Assembly (NCBI GenBank): GCA_009838515.1
Contig: VXRL01000059.1
Coordinates: 124,001-188,000, forward strand
DNA from: Terriglobia bacterium
Lineage (GTDB): Bacteria > Acidobacteriota > Terriglobia > Bryobacterales > UBA6623
Direction of reading: 5' to 3'
Length of the DNA stretch: 64,000 nucleotides
This document shows, in pieces, positions 43,412 to 52,567 of the stretch. The first letter of the stretch is position 1. Each line of letters opens with the position of its first letter. A program made the position numbers and the translations under genes. Below the pieces are notes generated by a model that made no database searches, had not been told where the DNA came from, and was given only the letters and a program-made list of their open reading frames with translations.

Positions 43412-46204
43412 TTAGCCGACCGCCAAGGCGCGCTCTATGAGCTGCTGCTGCTCGTGCTTGTGGCTGCCGGGAGATCCGGTCGCGGGACTGGCGGATTCGG
43501 GACGGCACACCACGTCCGAGAACAGGCCACGGAAGCGCATCTGCAGATGTCTCCATGCGCCCATGTTGCGCGGCTCTTCTTGCACCCAGACCACGTCGAC
43601 GTCGGGGTACGCTTCGAGCTCATCTTCGAGTGCTTCGCGGCTGAGCGGGTAGAGCTGTTCAAGCCGCACGATCGCGATATCCTCGTGTCCGGCCGCTCGG
43701 CAGGCTTCCGCAAGTTCGTAGTAGATCTTGCCGCTGCAGGCGAGTACGCGTCTGACTGCGGTCGTATCCGCCACCGGGTCGCTGATGATGCGCCGAAAGC
43801 GGCCGGCCGCGAGTTCGTCGATGCTCGAGACCACCTTGGAGTGCCGCAGCAGGCTCTTGGGCGCCATCACGACCAAGGGCTTGCGCCACGAGCGCACCAC
43901 TTGCCGCCTCAGCAGGTGGAAGTACTGCGCAGGCGTAGTCGGGTTGGCAACCTGGATATTCTCCTCGGCTGCCAGCTGCAGGTAACGCTCTAGGCGCGCG
44001 CTGGAATGCTCAGGTCCCTGGCCCTCGAAGCCATGGGGCAGCAGCATGACCAAGCCGCTCCAGAGGTTCCACTTGTCCTCGCCGCTGGAGATGAACTGAT
44101 CGACGATCACCTGAGCCGCGTTGGCGAAGTCCCCGAACTGAGCCTCCCACAGGATCAGGCTATCTGGCCACTCCATGCTGTAGCCGTACTCGAAGCCCAG
44201 CGGGCCGCCTTCCGACAGAGGGCTGTTGTGAATCTCGAAAGGTCCCTGCCTTGGGGACAGATGCTGCAGTGGCGTGTGCGGGAACCCGGTCTCCGCGTCA
44301 TAGACCACCGCGTGGCGGTGCGAAAAAGTTCCTCTCTCTGTGTCTTGGCCGGTGAAGCGGACGCGGTGCCCCTGGACCAGCAAGCTTCCGATTGCTGCGG
44401 CCTCGGCCTCGGCCCAACCCAAGGGGAGCTTGCCCTTGGCCATGTCGGCCCGCTGCTTAAGCAGCCGTTCGATGCGCGGGTCGACCGCCAGGTCGTCCGG
44501 GACGATGGTCAGCTTTTCCAAGATGGGCACCAAGGTGTCCTTCGGTACGCCCGTGTCGACTTCCGCGACCTGCGAGTCCGATCCCCGGTTGTAGCCCGAC
44601 CAGTCACCAGTCACTTGGTCCCCGACGTGGATGTAGAGGTCGCTACGAGATGACGCCAGCTCCTCCTCGAGCTGGCGACGCCTCTCTTCCGTAATCCTGT
44701 CAGCCTCCTGACGGGTCACTCCACCCTGCTTGAGCAGGTGCTCGAGGTAGGCTTCCCGGACGGGTTTGCGCTCTCCGATCACCCGGTACAGCAGCGGCTG
44801 CGTGAACCGAGGCTCGTCGGTTTCGTTGTGCCCCCTCCTGCGGTAGCCGTACATGTCGATCACCACGTCGCGCTGGTATTCGTTGCGGAAATCCACGGCC
44901 AGGCGAACCGCCTGAGCCGCGGCTTCGGGATCCTCTCCGTTGACATGGAAGATCGGAATCTGCAGCATCTTCGCCACGCCCGAGGCATAGATGGTGGACC
45001 GCCCTTGCGTTGGCCTGGTCGTGAATCCGATCTGGTTGTTGATGATGACGTGGATCGTGCCTCCGACCCTGTAGCCGGGCAGCTGGCTCATGTTGAGCGT
45101 TTCCTGCACGATCCCCTCTCCCGCGAAGGCAGCGTCGCCGTGCAGCAGGATGCACATGCCCTTGGTTCTCCGGGAATCCCCCTTCCGATCCTGCCGTGCA
45201 CGCAGCCGGCCTACTGCGACCGGTCCCACGAATTCCAGATGGCTCGGGTTGAAGCACAGCGAAATGCGCAGCTCATCGCCCTGCGATGTGAACCACGACC
45301 CCCTGTAGCCGAGATGGTACTTGACATCGCCGCGTCCCTCGTAGTGCTCGTGGTCTAGGTCGGCGAATTCGCGGAATATCTGTCGGGCGCTCTTGCCGAT
45401 GATGTTGGCTAGGACGTTCAGGCGCCCCCGGTGCGCCATTCCGACCACGATGTCGCGGACACCTTGGTCACCGGCACGCTCGATGAGCAGGTCCAGCAGG
45501 GGAATTACGGTCTCGCAACCTTCTAGCGAGAACGATTTCGCTCCGACAAACTTCTTCTGGATGAACTCCTCGAAAATCGTGGCGTCGGACAGCTTGGTCA
45601 GGATCCTGAACTGACGCGCCTGGCTCAGCTGTACGCGGTTGCCAGAGGACTCCATCCTCTTTTGGAGCCAATCGCGGATGCCGAGGTCATCAATGTGCAT
45701 GAACTGCACTCCGATGGAACGGGTGTACGTCTCCCTGAGGCGTTCGATGACTTGGCGCGGCGTGTTCAGCGAGCAGCCAGATAGCGTCGCTGGAGAGATG
45801 CGCCCGTCCATGTCCTGCTCGTGAATTCCGTAATACGAGGGGTCGAGCTCCTCCGAGACCTTCCTTGTCAAGTCCAGCGGATCGACGCGAGCGACCATGT
45901 GTGCGCGCACGCGAAACGCCCGAACGATCTTGTCGACGCGGTGCTGTAGTGTCGCCGGCGACGGACCGGTCCCGTTGCCTTCCTGTTCGGGCTCTGGGGG
46001 AGCGGGCCTGGGGCTTCCCATTGGCTCAGGCCTCGGAGACGCCCATGAAGGTGCCGGCGCCGCTGGGCCGGCATCGGTTGCGATTGAAGCGAAGTAGTCT
46101 TGCCACTCAGCCGATACGGAAGTCGGATCGCGCAGGTACTCGGCGTAGAGACCCTCGACGAAGGCTAGGTTTATCTCGGTCGGCCAGTTGTCAAAATCCG
46201 ACAT
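43412..46204 (-). CDS. sucA: 2-oxoglutarate dehydrogenase E1
   Basis: A 930-residue thiamine-diphosphate enzyme of normal length. The N-terminus NLAFVEGLYAEYLRDP-like segment matches E1o, as do GMAHRGRLNVLANI, the ThDP-binding GDAAFAGEGIVQETLNMS region and the late MLLPHGFEGQGPEHSSARLER. It decarboxylates 2-oxoglutarate and passes succinyl to the E2 lipoyl arm. It is first in a three-gene operon with sucB and lpdA. The 150-base gap upstream presumably holds the promoter. Confidence 0.96.
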   Translation of the reverse strand: MSDFDNWPTEINLAFVEGLYAEYLRDPTSVSAEWQDYFASIATDAGPAAPAPSWASPRPEPMGSPRPAPPEPEQEGNGTGPSPATLQHRVDKIVRAFRVRAHMVARVDPLDLTRKVSEELDPSYYGIHEQDMDGRISPATLSGCSLNTPRQVIERLRETYTRSIGVQFMHIDDLGIRDWLQKRMESSGNRVQLSQARQFRILTKLSDATIFEEFIQKKFVGAKSFSLEGCETVIPLLDLLIERAGDQGVRDIVVGMAHRGRLNVLANIIGKSARQIFREFADLDHEHYEGRGDVKYHLGYRGSWFTSQGDELRISLCFNPSHLEFVGPVAVGRLRARQDRKGDSRRTKGMCILLHGDAAFAGEGIVQETLNMSQLPGYRVGGTIHVIINNQIGFTTRPTQGRSTIYASGVAKMLQIPIFHVNGEDPEAAAQAVRLAVDFRNEYQRDVVIDMYGYRRRGHNETDEPRFTQPLLYRVIGERKPVREAYLEHLLKQGGVTRQEADRITEERRRQLEEELASSRSDLYIHVGDQVTGDWSGYNRGSDSQVAEVDTGVPKDTLVPILEKLTIVPDDLAVDPRIERLLKQRADMAKGKLPLGWAEAEAAAIGSLLVQGHRVRFTGQDTERGTFSHRHAVVYDAETGFPHTPLQHLSPRQGPFEIHNSPLSEGGPLGFEYGYSMEWPDSLILWEAQFGDFANAAQVIVDQFISSGEDKWNLWSGLVMLLPHGFEGQGPEHSSARLERYLQLAAEENIQVANPTTPAQYFHLLRRQVVRSWRKPLVVMAPKSLLRHSKVVSSIDELAAGRFRRIISDPVADTTAVRRVLACSGKIYYELAEACRAAGHEDIAIVRLEQLYPLSREALEDELEAYPDVDVVWVQEEPRNMGAWRHLQMRFRGLFSDVVCRPESASPATGSPGSHKHEQQQLIERALAVG

Positions 46205-46358
46205 GCTAGGCAGGAGGCGGAACCGCCGCGGGTCTTCCTTTAATGAGAATACCGCTTGGCGAAGCGCAGCGATGTCGCTGCTCGCAGTGGACCGCAGCCG
46301 GCGACGTTGGCTTTCCGCGAGCGACGCAGTCCCAAGCGCCCGGTCGGATCGCGGCCCA

Positions 46359-47657
46359 CTAGCTTCGGGGCAGGTGGAGCACGAACATCTGCCGCGTGCC
46401 GTCTTCCATCATGCTCGGAATGAGCAGCGCATCGCCGGTGCGGTTCCAGCGCGGAGCGGGATCGCAGCGCAAGTCGCCCGAGACTCGTCCGAAGAGGTCA
46501 TAACCGCCGGCGCGGTACGTCGCACCCGTGCGCCGGTTGTGGATCACGTAGTAGACCTTGCCGTTGTCCTTGTACCCGTTGGCCAGCCACTCGAGATCCG
46601 GCGACAGCGCTATATCGCCCTCGGGATTGGGAAACATCTCCGCGTCGCCAATGAGTTCGACGAGCTTCTGCGAGTCCACGTCGAAGACGGCTTGGCGGTT
46701 CGCGATCGAACCGATCATGCGCATGCCGGAGTCCCATTCGGGGTGGCCGCCGATGTGTGTCTGCTGCCGTCGCAGGTCCGTGCCGTCGCTGGCGATCGTG
46801 AACGACGCGTTGATCCGTCCGGGCCTGCCGAAATTGCCCCGCGCAAAGAAGAACAGGCGCTCCCCGGTGCGGCTCCAGAGGGTGTGGTTGATGAACAGCG
46901 GGATCGAGTCGATCGCGGGCCATTCCCGGCGCAGGGCTTCAGCAAGATCGCGGAATGAGACGAGCAGGCGCTTCTCGCCGGTCTCGACATTGATCAGGAA
47001 CACACCGTCGTCCTCCGGTGCGCTCACACCCACTGTCCAGTCCCGCGCGCCCTGGTAGCCTGTCACCGGGCGCAGGCGGGCCATGCGCGCGTAGTTGATC
47101 CCGGCGAAGTTCTTGCCGTCGAATGACACCCCGCCGTTGCCAACCGGGGTGTCGTCAAAGCGGTATTCGCGAACGCGGCGGCCCGCGGCGATGTCGAACA
47201 GGACTGCGAACACCTTGCCCGTCTCGGGGTCGCGGTCATTGAAGAAGAACTGGTTCTCGGGGTCGGCCGGGTTCCAATACAGCATCGTGCCTTGCTGCAC
47301 GTTCCAGCCACGGCATGTGTCCACCACGCGCACCTCGTAGTCGTTCTCGGTATCGAGCAGGATCACTTCCGCGGCATCGACCGGCCCGGGCATGCGATGC
47401 ACGAACTCGGTGCGCAGGGCGACGATGTAGCGGCCACTCTGATTCCACGGGATCGTCCCGACATGGCCGATATAGCCGAAGAAGTGGTTCTTGGGGCCGA
47501 ATGTGATCTGCTCCCGTTCGATTTCAGTCGCTTGACTTGGCGTAGGAGCGGGGGCACAGCTCGGCGCGAGCAGGCAGGTTGCGAGCAGCGCGAGGGTTGC
47601 CAGCTGCGATGGGCGATGGCGATGCGGGCGAGCCGGCGGGGACTTCGGTCGTGGCAT
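46359..47657 (-). CDS. Secreted beta-propeller lipoprotein of unknown function
   Basis: A 432-residue protein with a lipoprotein signal ending LLAPSC. The rest looks like a beta-propeller of the oligogalacturonate-lyase/TolB type, with recurring sheet motifs such as YIGHVGTIPWNQSGRYIVAL, NHTLWSRTGERLFFFARG and APRWNRTGDALLIPS. Aromatic clusters suggest a sugar ligand. The ATG at 47657 is chosen because it places the signal peptide at the start. No enzymatic residues can be assigned, and a lyase function is only a guess. Confidence 0.7.
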   Translation of the reverse strand: MPRPKSPPARPHRHRPSQLATLALLATCLLAPSCAPAPTPSQATEIEREQITFGPKNHFFGYIGHVGTIPWNQSGRYIVALRTEFVHRMPGPVDAAEVILLDTENDYEVRVVDTCRGWNVQQGTMLYWNPADPENQFFFNDRDPETGKVFAVLFDIAAGRRVREYRFDDTPVGNGGVSFDGKNFAGINYARMARLRPVTGYQGARDWTVGVSAPEDDGVFLINVETGEKRLLVSFRDLAEALRREWPAIDSIPLFINHTLWSRTGERLFFFARGNFGRPGRINASFTIASDGTDLRRQQTHIGGHPEWDSGMRMIGSIANRQAVFDVDSQKLVELIGDAEMFPNPEGDIALSPDLEWLANGYKDNGKVYYVIHNRRTGATYRAGGYDLFGRVSGDLRCDPAPRWNRTGDALLIPSMMEDGTRQMFVLHLPRS

Positions 47658-47826
47658 GAGAGTTCTGATCGTTCCAGCATACTCGGGCGATGCCCGCATG
47701 GGAGACGCTGGTGCGCGCGGCTCTTCGTCCGGGGACGCTCAGGCGCTTCTTGATTTCGGAATCCGGCTAGGATGGGTAGAGCAGCCGGGTTGCAGCCGGT
47801 CAGGCCGCAGTTCGATCCGCTGGCTC

Positions 47827-48282
47827 ATGGCGTCCTTTCACGCGCAATTCCCCGAGTTCGAGTCTCACGTTCGGGCCGTCTTCGCCGAGCAGAGCTTCAT
47901 GCGTGGGATCGGCGCCGAGATAGGCAGCGTGTCGCCGGGCCAGGTGGAGATCGTGCTGCCGTTCAGGGACGACCTGCTCCAGCACCACGGCTATGTCCAC
48001 GGCGCGGTCCTTGCCGCCATCGTGGATACCGCCTGCGGCTGCTCCGCGCTGACGCTCATGTCCGCTGGCTCAACCGTGCTGACGGTCGAGTACAAGATCA
48101 ACTTCATGGCTCCTGCAGCAGGCGAACGTCTCGTCGCCCGCGGCCGAGTCCTGCGTCCCGGACGCAAGCTCACGGTCTGTTCCGGGGAAGTGGTCGCCAT
48201 TGTCAATGGCAACGAAAAACCAGTGGCTGCGCTGATGGCGACGATGGTGCGGATACCCCCCGCTGGGGAATCAGAGCAGTAG
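47827..48282 (+). CDS. PaaI-type hotdog-fold thioesterase
   Basis: A 151-residue single hotdog domain. The helix-leading motif HHGYVHGAVLAAIVDTACGCSA contains the HGG-like turn and the catalytic Asp expected in PaaI enzymes, which hydrolyse acyl-CoA, often aromatic acyl-CoA. The ATG at 47827 begins the conserved part; upstream codons in the same frame lie in the divergent gene's leader. The physiological substrate is unknown. Confidence 0.87.
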   Translation: MASFHAQFPEFESHVRAVFAEQSFMRGIGAEIGSVSPGQVEIVLPFRDDLLQHHGYVHGAVLAAIVDTACGCSALTLMSAGSTVLTVEYKINFMAPAAGERLVARGRVLRPGRKLTVCSGEVVAIVNGNEKPVAALMATMVRIPPAGESEQ

Positions 48283-48313
48283 CCCTGCGCCGCGTCTCCG
48301 TTGATTCGTCGCG

Positions 48314-50362
48314 CTACTGTCCGATCGAAAAGCTGTGCCCGAACTGTTGATTGAGCGCCGCCCCAATGCTCATCGACACGGAGAGGCGGTCACCGACGCC
48401 CAGGCCCTCGTAGATCTGTCTCGTGCGCCCGAACGCAGCGGGCATCTGCCCATAGAACGTCAATCGGCGAGGGGCGATCAGAGCTGCGATGTCGGGAAGG
48501 TCAGCGTGGCGCATGGCTCCCAAGAGGATCGGACCGTCTAGATGCGATGAGGGAGCTCGGATGAGTATCGCCTGAGTGATGGACTGATCCAGCGCCGCCG
48601 CGTATAGAGCCCAGCCAGCGGCCGGCCCGATGCCGCTGATGGCGATTGGCAGATCCTCGCCAGCCCGTTCGCGCAGCACTTGGAGCCCTCCCAGCACGCT
48701 GCCGATCCGGATCGTGTCCGGCGTACTACCGGTCTGCATAGCGTTGCGCAGCAGGGATTTCCACGAGGATTTGGGCCACAAGTCGGTTCCGGTTCCGGGA
48801 GGGTAGACGGCCAGCACCGGATTGCGTCCGAAGCGTCGGAGGTTGCGCAGCAGGCGCGAGACGTCCGCCGGATCCTCTCCTGGCGCGGCGACGTGCAGCA
48901 AGGCTGGCCCTTCTGGATTGTTGGGAACCCGGAGCAGCGCCTCGACTGGGATGTGGCCGGCATAGTCGAACGAGACCGTCTCGTATCCAACTGGCGGGTC
49001 GAGGCTTCCCGGGGCCGCTGGGGTCACGGGCGCGTCTTCGAGGATCGTGTGGAGCACGTCATTGCGCAGTGCCTTCAGGAGCTCGGCGCGCCGCTTTGTC
49101 CAAGCGGCTTCGCTTGTCCAAGTGACTGGCTGGGGAGCTGGAATGAAGAACTCGTGCGCTCTGAAGTTGCGGGCGTCTGCCGGAGCCTCATCGCCGAACA
49201 CCGCAAGATTTGCGGGCTCGACCTCTTGGAACGCGGTATCGATTTCTCTGGGCTCTCGCTGCAGCAGCCACTTGTCCAGCCAATGTACGGCTTCGGCCCG
49301 CAGCAAGTCCGAGTCCTCGTGACCGCTCTCGACAACCAGGTTGCGAAATTGATCTGGCACCCCATAGGACGAGTACAGGTCGGTCATCGTCGACTCGAAC
49401 TGCGTGTAGCCCTCTACCGGGAAGAGAGGGTCCAGCCGTCCGTGCGCCGTGAATAGGGGACGCGGAGCGATCAGTGCCCCCAAGTGGATCAGGTCGTGCA
49501 TGCGGAAGTTGACTGGATACATGCAGTCGCAGTGCATGCGCTGCGTATCGCCCGGCACGCTGACCGCGTAGGTGCCGATGCCCATGATGGGGACCACCGC
49601 CTTGATGCGCGGCTCGACGGCAGCCGAGAACCAGCTCATGGCAGCGCCGCCGGAGCGGCCGGTGATCGCGAACCGCCGGCTGTCCACCTCGGGGCGCGTC
49701 TCCAAGTAATCCAAGGCGCGGATCACGTTCCAAACTTCTAGGCCAGCGGGGCTGTATGCACGCGTGTACCATTCGTACATTTCTTGGTTGTAGACCCCAT
49801 GGTGCAGGCCGGCTGTCTCTGCGATCTGGATCGGGTCGATGACCATCGCGGCATAGCCGTGGCGTGCGAGCGTGTGGCCATGGCGCTGGTAGGAGGTCTT
49901 GGCCCCGAACGGAGAGAATGCGTGGCCGCAGACGTAGATCACGGCGGGCACGGGGCCGGCGGAGTCGGCGGGCAGGTAGAGGTTTGCAGTCACGTAGACC
50001 TTTGGCAGGCTCTCAAAGGCCACCTTCTGCACCGTGTAGCCGGGACGCTCGATCGTGCCCCGAAGCTGGACGTTCAGGGGTGTCTTGGGCCGCTCGTAGG
50101 CGAGTCCGAGCATCTCCTTGAGTTCGGCCCGTCTCCGCTCGCGAACAGGCTCCCACGCTTCGCGCGACGCGGTCTCGGAGATGGCTCGCGCCGTGATCTT
50201 GTGTGCTTCCTCCGAGAGATGGGCCATCACGGCCTCTTGGACCCGTTCGGCTCGGGACGGAACGGCGTCATGGGACGGTCGGCTACACACCGCTAGGCCG
50301 AAAATCGCCGTCACGAAGACAGTTGTTGCCGCAGTCCAACCGGTCGGATTCTTCGCCTGCAT
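48314..50362 (-). CDS. Exported alpha/beta hydrolase (acetyl-esterase-like), tandem domains
   Basis: A 682-residue exported protein with a signal peptide and two hydrolase-like domains. The first (about 70-400) has the nucleophile elbow GRSGGAAMSW, an oxyanion region near YVCGHAFSPFG and a histidine in VVESGHEDSDLL, so it should be active on esters, perhaps acetylated sugars. The second (about 430-680) has lost the serine at the equivalent elbow (GIGPAAGWAL) and is probably structural. The ATG at 50362 places the hydrophobic segment at the start. Such tandem proteins are frequent in Acidobacteria and Planctomycetes. Confidence 0.8.
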   Translation of the reverse strand: MQAKNPTGWTAATTVFVTAIFGLAVCSRPSHDAVPSRAERVQEAVMAHLSEEAHKITARAISETASREAWEPVRERRRAELKEMLGLAYERPKTPLNVQLRGTIERPGYTVQKVAFESLPKVYVTANLYLPADSAGPVPAVIYVCGHAFSPFGAKTSYQRHGHTLARHGYAAMVIDPIQIAETAGLHHGVYNQEMYEWYTRAYSPAGLEVWNVIRALDYLETRPEVDSRRFAITGRSGGAAMSWFSAAVEPRIKAVVPIMGIGTYAVSVPGDTQRMHCDCMYPVNFRMHDLIHLGALIAPRPLFTAHGRLDPLFPVEGYTQFESTMTDLYSSYGVPDQFRNLVVESGHEDSDLLRAEAVHWLDKWLLQREPREIDTAFQEVEPANLAVFGDEAPADARNFRAHEFFIPAPQPVTWTSEAAWTKRRAELLKALRNDVLHTILEDAPVTPAAPGSLDPPVGYETVSFDYAGHIPVEALLRVPNNPEGPALLHVAAPGEDPADVSRLLRNLRRFGRNPVLAVYPPGTGTDLWPKSSWKSLLRNAMQTGSTPDTIRIGSVLGGLQVLRERAGEDLPIAISGIGPAAGWALYAAALDQSITQAILIRAPSSHLDGPILLGAMRHADLPDIAALIAPRRLTFYGQMPAAFGRTRQIYEGLGVGDRLSVSMSIGAALNQQFGHSFSIGQ

Positions 50363-50782
50363 CGCGATGCAACAATACCGCACCAAGCCCTCCGATGGGC
50401 TATGCGAATGCTGGGATCGAGATCAAGGGATCGTATCGACACGTCGCGCAGAGGAGGCTAGCGTTGCCGGATGGCGAGGCCTGTGAAGTTGCCTCTATAT
50501 CGCGCCCTGAGCAAGGAATCCAAGCGGCGACCGGAAAGAACCGATGCTATCTGCCCGTCCGTTCGGCACACACTGCCTCGGCGCTGCGGAATCTTATTAT
50601 GGTTGTCGCATCAGCGCTGAACCCTCACCCCAGGGCGCGCCGCTGTTCACTCTCGATGCTTCGCAGCTTCGCAGGAGAATGACAGGCCCAGCCAGAGCCT
50701 GTTGAGAGTTGTGTCAGATTCGTAAGATTGAACAGCGTGCGAGTGTGGATACAATGCCCTAGCCTTGAGGAACCCGGAATCT
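50363..50782. other. Intergenic region without recognised features
   Basis: About 420 bases between two divergent genes. It should contain both promoters. Open frames crossing it have neither start signals nor recognisable products. Confidence 0.4.
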
Positions 50783-52246
50783 ATGGACACTACCGATCTT
50801 CAGATGTCTCCCGAGGAGATGCGCGCATGCGCGCGCCGAGTCGTAGAGCTGCTGGTCGAACGCGACGAGACCCTCCGGGATGCACCGCCCTGGGACGGTG
50901 AGTTTCAGCAGGGCCTGGCCGAGCAGTTCCACAAGGCGCCGCCCGAAGAGGGGCGGAATGCCGCTGAAGTCATCGACCAAGCGGCTCGCGAGATCCTGCC
51001 CTTCGCGGCGCGGCTCGATCATCCTCGATTCTTCGGATTCGTGCCGGTATCGCCAACGTGGCCGAGCGTTCTGGCCGACTTCATGTCGGCCGCGTGGACC
51101 GTCAATCAGTGCACGTGGCTCACTGCGAGTGGCCCCAGCCAGATCGAATTGACTGTCATCGACTGGATCCGACAGTGGCTCGGTTGCCCGGATGGCGCGG
51201 GCGGACTTTTCGTGAGCGGCGCTTCGGAGGCTACTGTTCACGCGCTAGTTGCTGCGCGGGAGGCGGCGGGCGCGCCGGCCCGCCCGGCCGTGTACATGAG
51301 CGACCAGACCCACGGGAGCATCGCGCGCGCGGCGATCACCGTCGGTGTGAGGCCAGAGCATGTGCGCTCCCTGCCAAGTGACGGGGAGTACCGTCTCGAC
51401 ATGGAACTCCTCGCGCGTCGCGTCGCCGCCGACCGTGCCGCAGGGCTGGCGCCGATCGCGGTTTGCGCCAACGCCGGGACGGCGAGCACGGGTACGGTGG
51501 ATCCTCTTGCGGAAGTCGCCGACTACTGCGAAGTTGAACGCATTTGGTTGCACTTGGACGCAGCCTATGGCGGCTTCGCGGCCGTGACGGAGATCGGGCG
51601 ACAACAGCTTGCCGGAATCGGTCGGGCCGACTCCATCAGTATCGACGCGCACAAGTGGTTCTTCCAGCCGTACGAAGCGGGCTGTCTGCTTGTGAAGGAT
51701 GTGCAGACGCTCGAACGTCCCTTCACCCTGCGGCACGATGTCATCCAAGATACGATTTGGGGCTCGAACCACCCGAACGTCGCCGATCGAGGCTTGCAAC
51801 TCAGTCGCGCTGCCCGGTCGCTGAAGCTCTGGATGTCGGTGCAGACGTTTGGCATGGCCGCATTTCGGCGTGCCATACTGCGCGGTCTCGAACTCGCCCG
51901 CCGCGCCGAGGAGCAAGTCCGGAGCAATCCGATCCTCGAGTTGCTGCACCCGGCCTCGCTCAGCATCGTCTGCTTCCGAGTGAACCCTGGCGGCTTGGAC
52001 GAGGGCACCCTTGACGACCTGAACAGAAATGTGTTGGCCAAGGTTTTCTGGGATGGCCACAGCTTCATCTCGTCAACGACCCTGCGCAAGACGTTCGCGC
52101 TCCGGCTTTGCATCGTCAACCGCGCGACGACACAGACTGACGTGCGCGAGACCCTCGACCAGGTTGCGCAGTTTGGCAGGGACTGGGTGCAGAACTACGA
52201 CCGCGGCAATGTCAACGCTTCGGAAGCTTCAGCGTCGAGCCGTTAG
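50783..52246 (+). CDS. Pyridoxal-phosphate decarboxylase (group II, aromatic amino acid type)
   Basis: A 487-residue PLP enzyme. The cofactor lysine is in DAHKWFFQPYEAG, preceded by LHLDAAYGG with the aspartate that pairs with the pyridine nitrogen, and by the GLFVSGASEATVHAL phosphate-binding part. HPRFFGFVP near residue 80 is the usual substrate-site segment. These enzymes convert aromatic amino acids to amines or, in some members, oxidise them to aldehydes. The ATG at 50783 has GAGGAA 11 bases upstream; a TTG at 50765 is an alternative. A second gene of this family begins at 63.7 kb. Confidence 0.9.
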   Translation: MDTTDLQMSPEEMRACARRVVELLVERDETLRDAPPWDGEFQQGLAEQFHKAPPEEGRNAAEVIDQAAREILPFAARLDHPRFFGFVPVSPTWPSVLADFMSAAWTVNQCTWLTASGPSQIELTVIDWIRQWLGCPDGAGGLFVSGASEATVHALVAAREAAGAPARPAVYMSDQTHGSIARAAITVGVRPEHVRSLPSDGEYRLDMELLARRVAADRAAGLAPIAVCANAGTASTGTVDPLAEVADYCEVERIWLHLDAAYGGFAAVTEIGRQQLAGIGRADSISIDAHKWFFQPYEAGCLLVKDVQTLERPFTLRHDVIQDTIWGSNHPNVADRGLQLSRAARSLKLWMSVQTFGMAAFRRAILRGLELARRAEEQVRSNPILELLHPASLSIVCFRVNPGGLDEGTLDDLNRNVLAKVFWDGHSFISSTTLRKTFALRLCIVNRATTQTDVRETLDQVAQFGRDWVQNYDRGNVNASEASASSR

Positions 52247-52567
52247 TCCCGTGACGTGCTGGGACGCGCTTTAGCTGGCCAGCTGTCCTCCACCGCACGG
52301 CGGTAGAGGGCGCCGAATCCGGTTCTCTGGGCCCGCGCTAGCTGGGTGCCCGACGGCCGCGTTGACCGACCCTCCGCCCTTTCCGGGAAAGTCCACTATC
52401 GCCGTGTGGCTTCCCATCGTGAAGCGGACGCGAGAAGAGGGAACGTCCGCTCAGTGTGCGATCGGTATCAATGACTGAGAGTTCGGACGCCTTGGCGCGC
52501 TGCGAAATGGACTCCGTGAGCGGCTGTGGTTGATTCGGTTGCCGAATGCAACACTAGCCCGAGTGCT
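52247..52567. other. Intergenic region between convergent genes
   Basis: About 320 bases where the decarboxylase and sulfatase genes converge. No clear terminator hairpin, gene or repeat is seen. Confidence 0.4.
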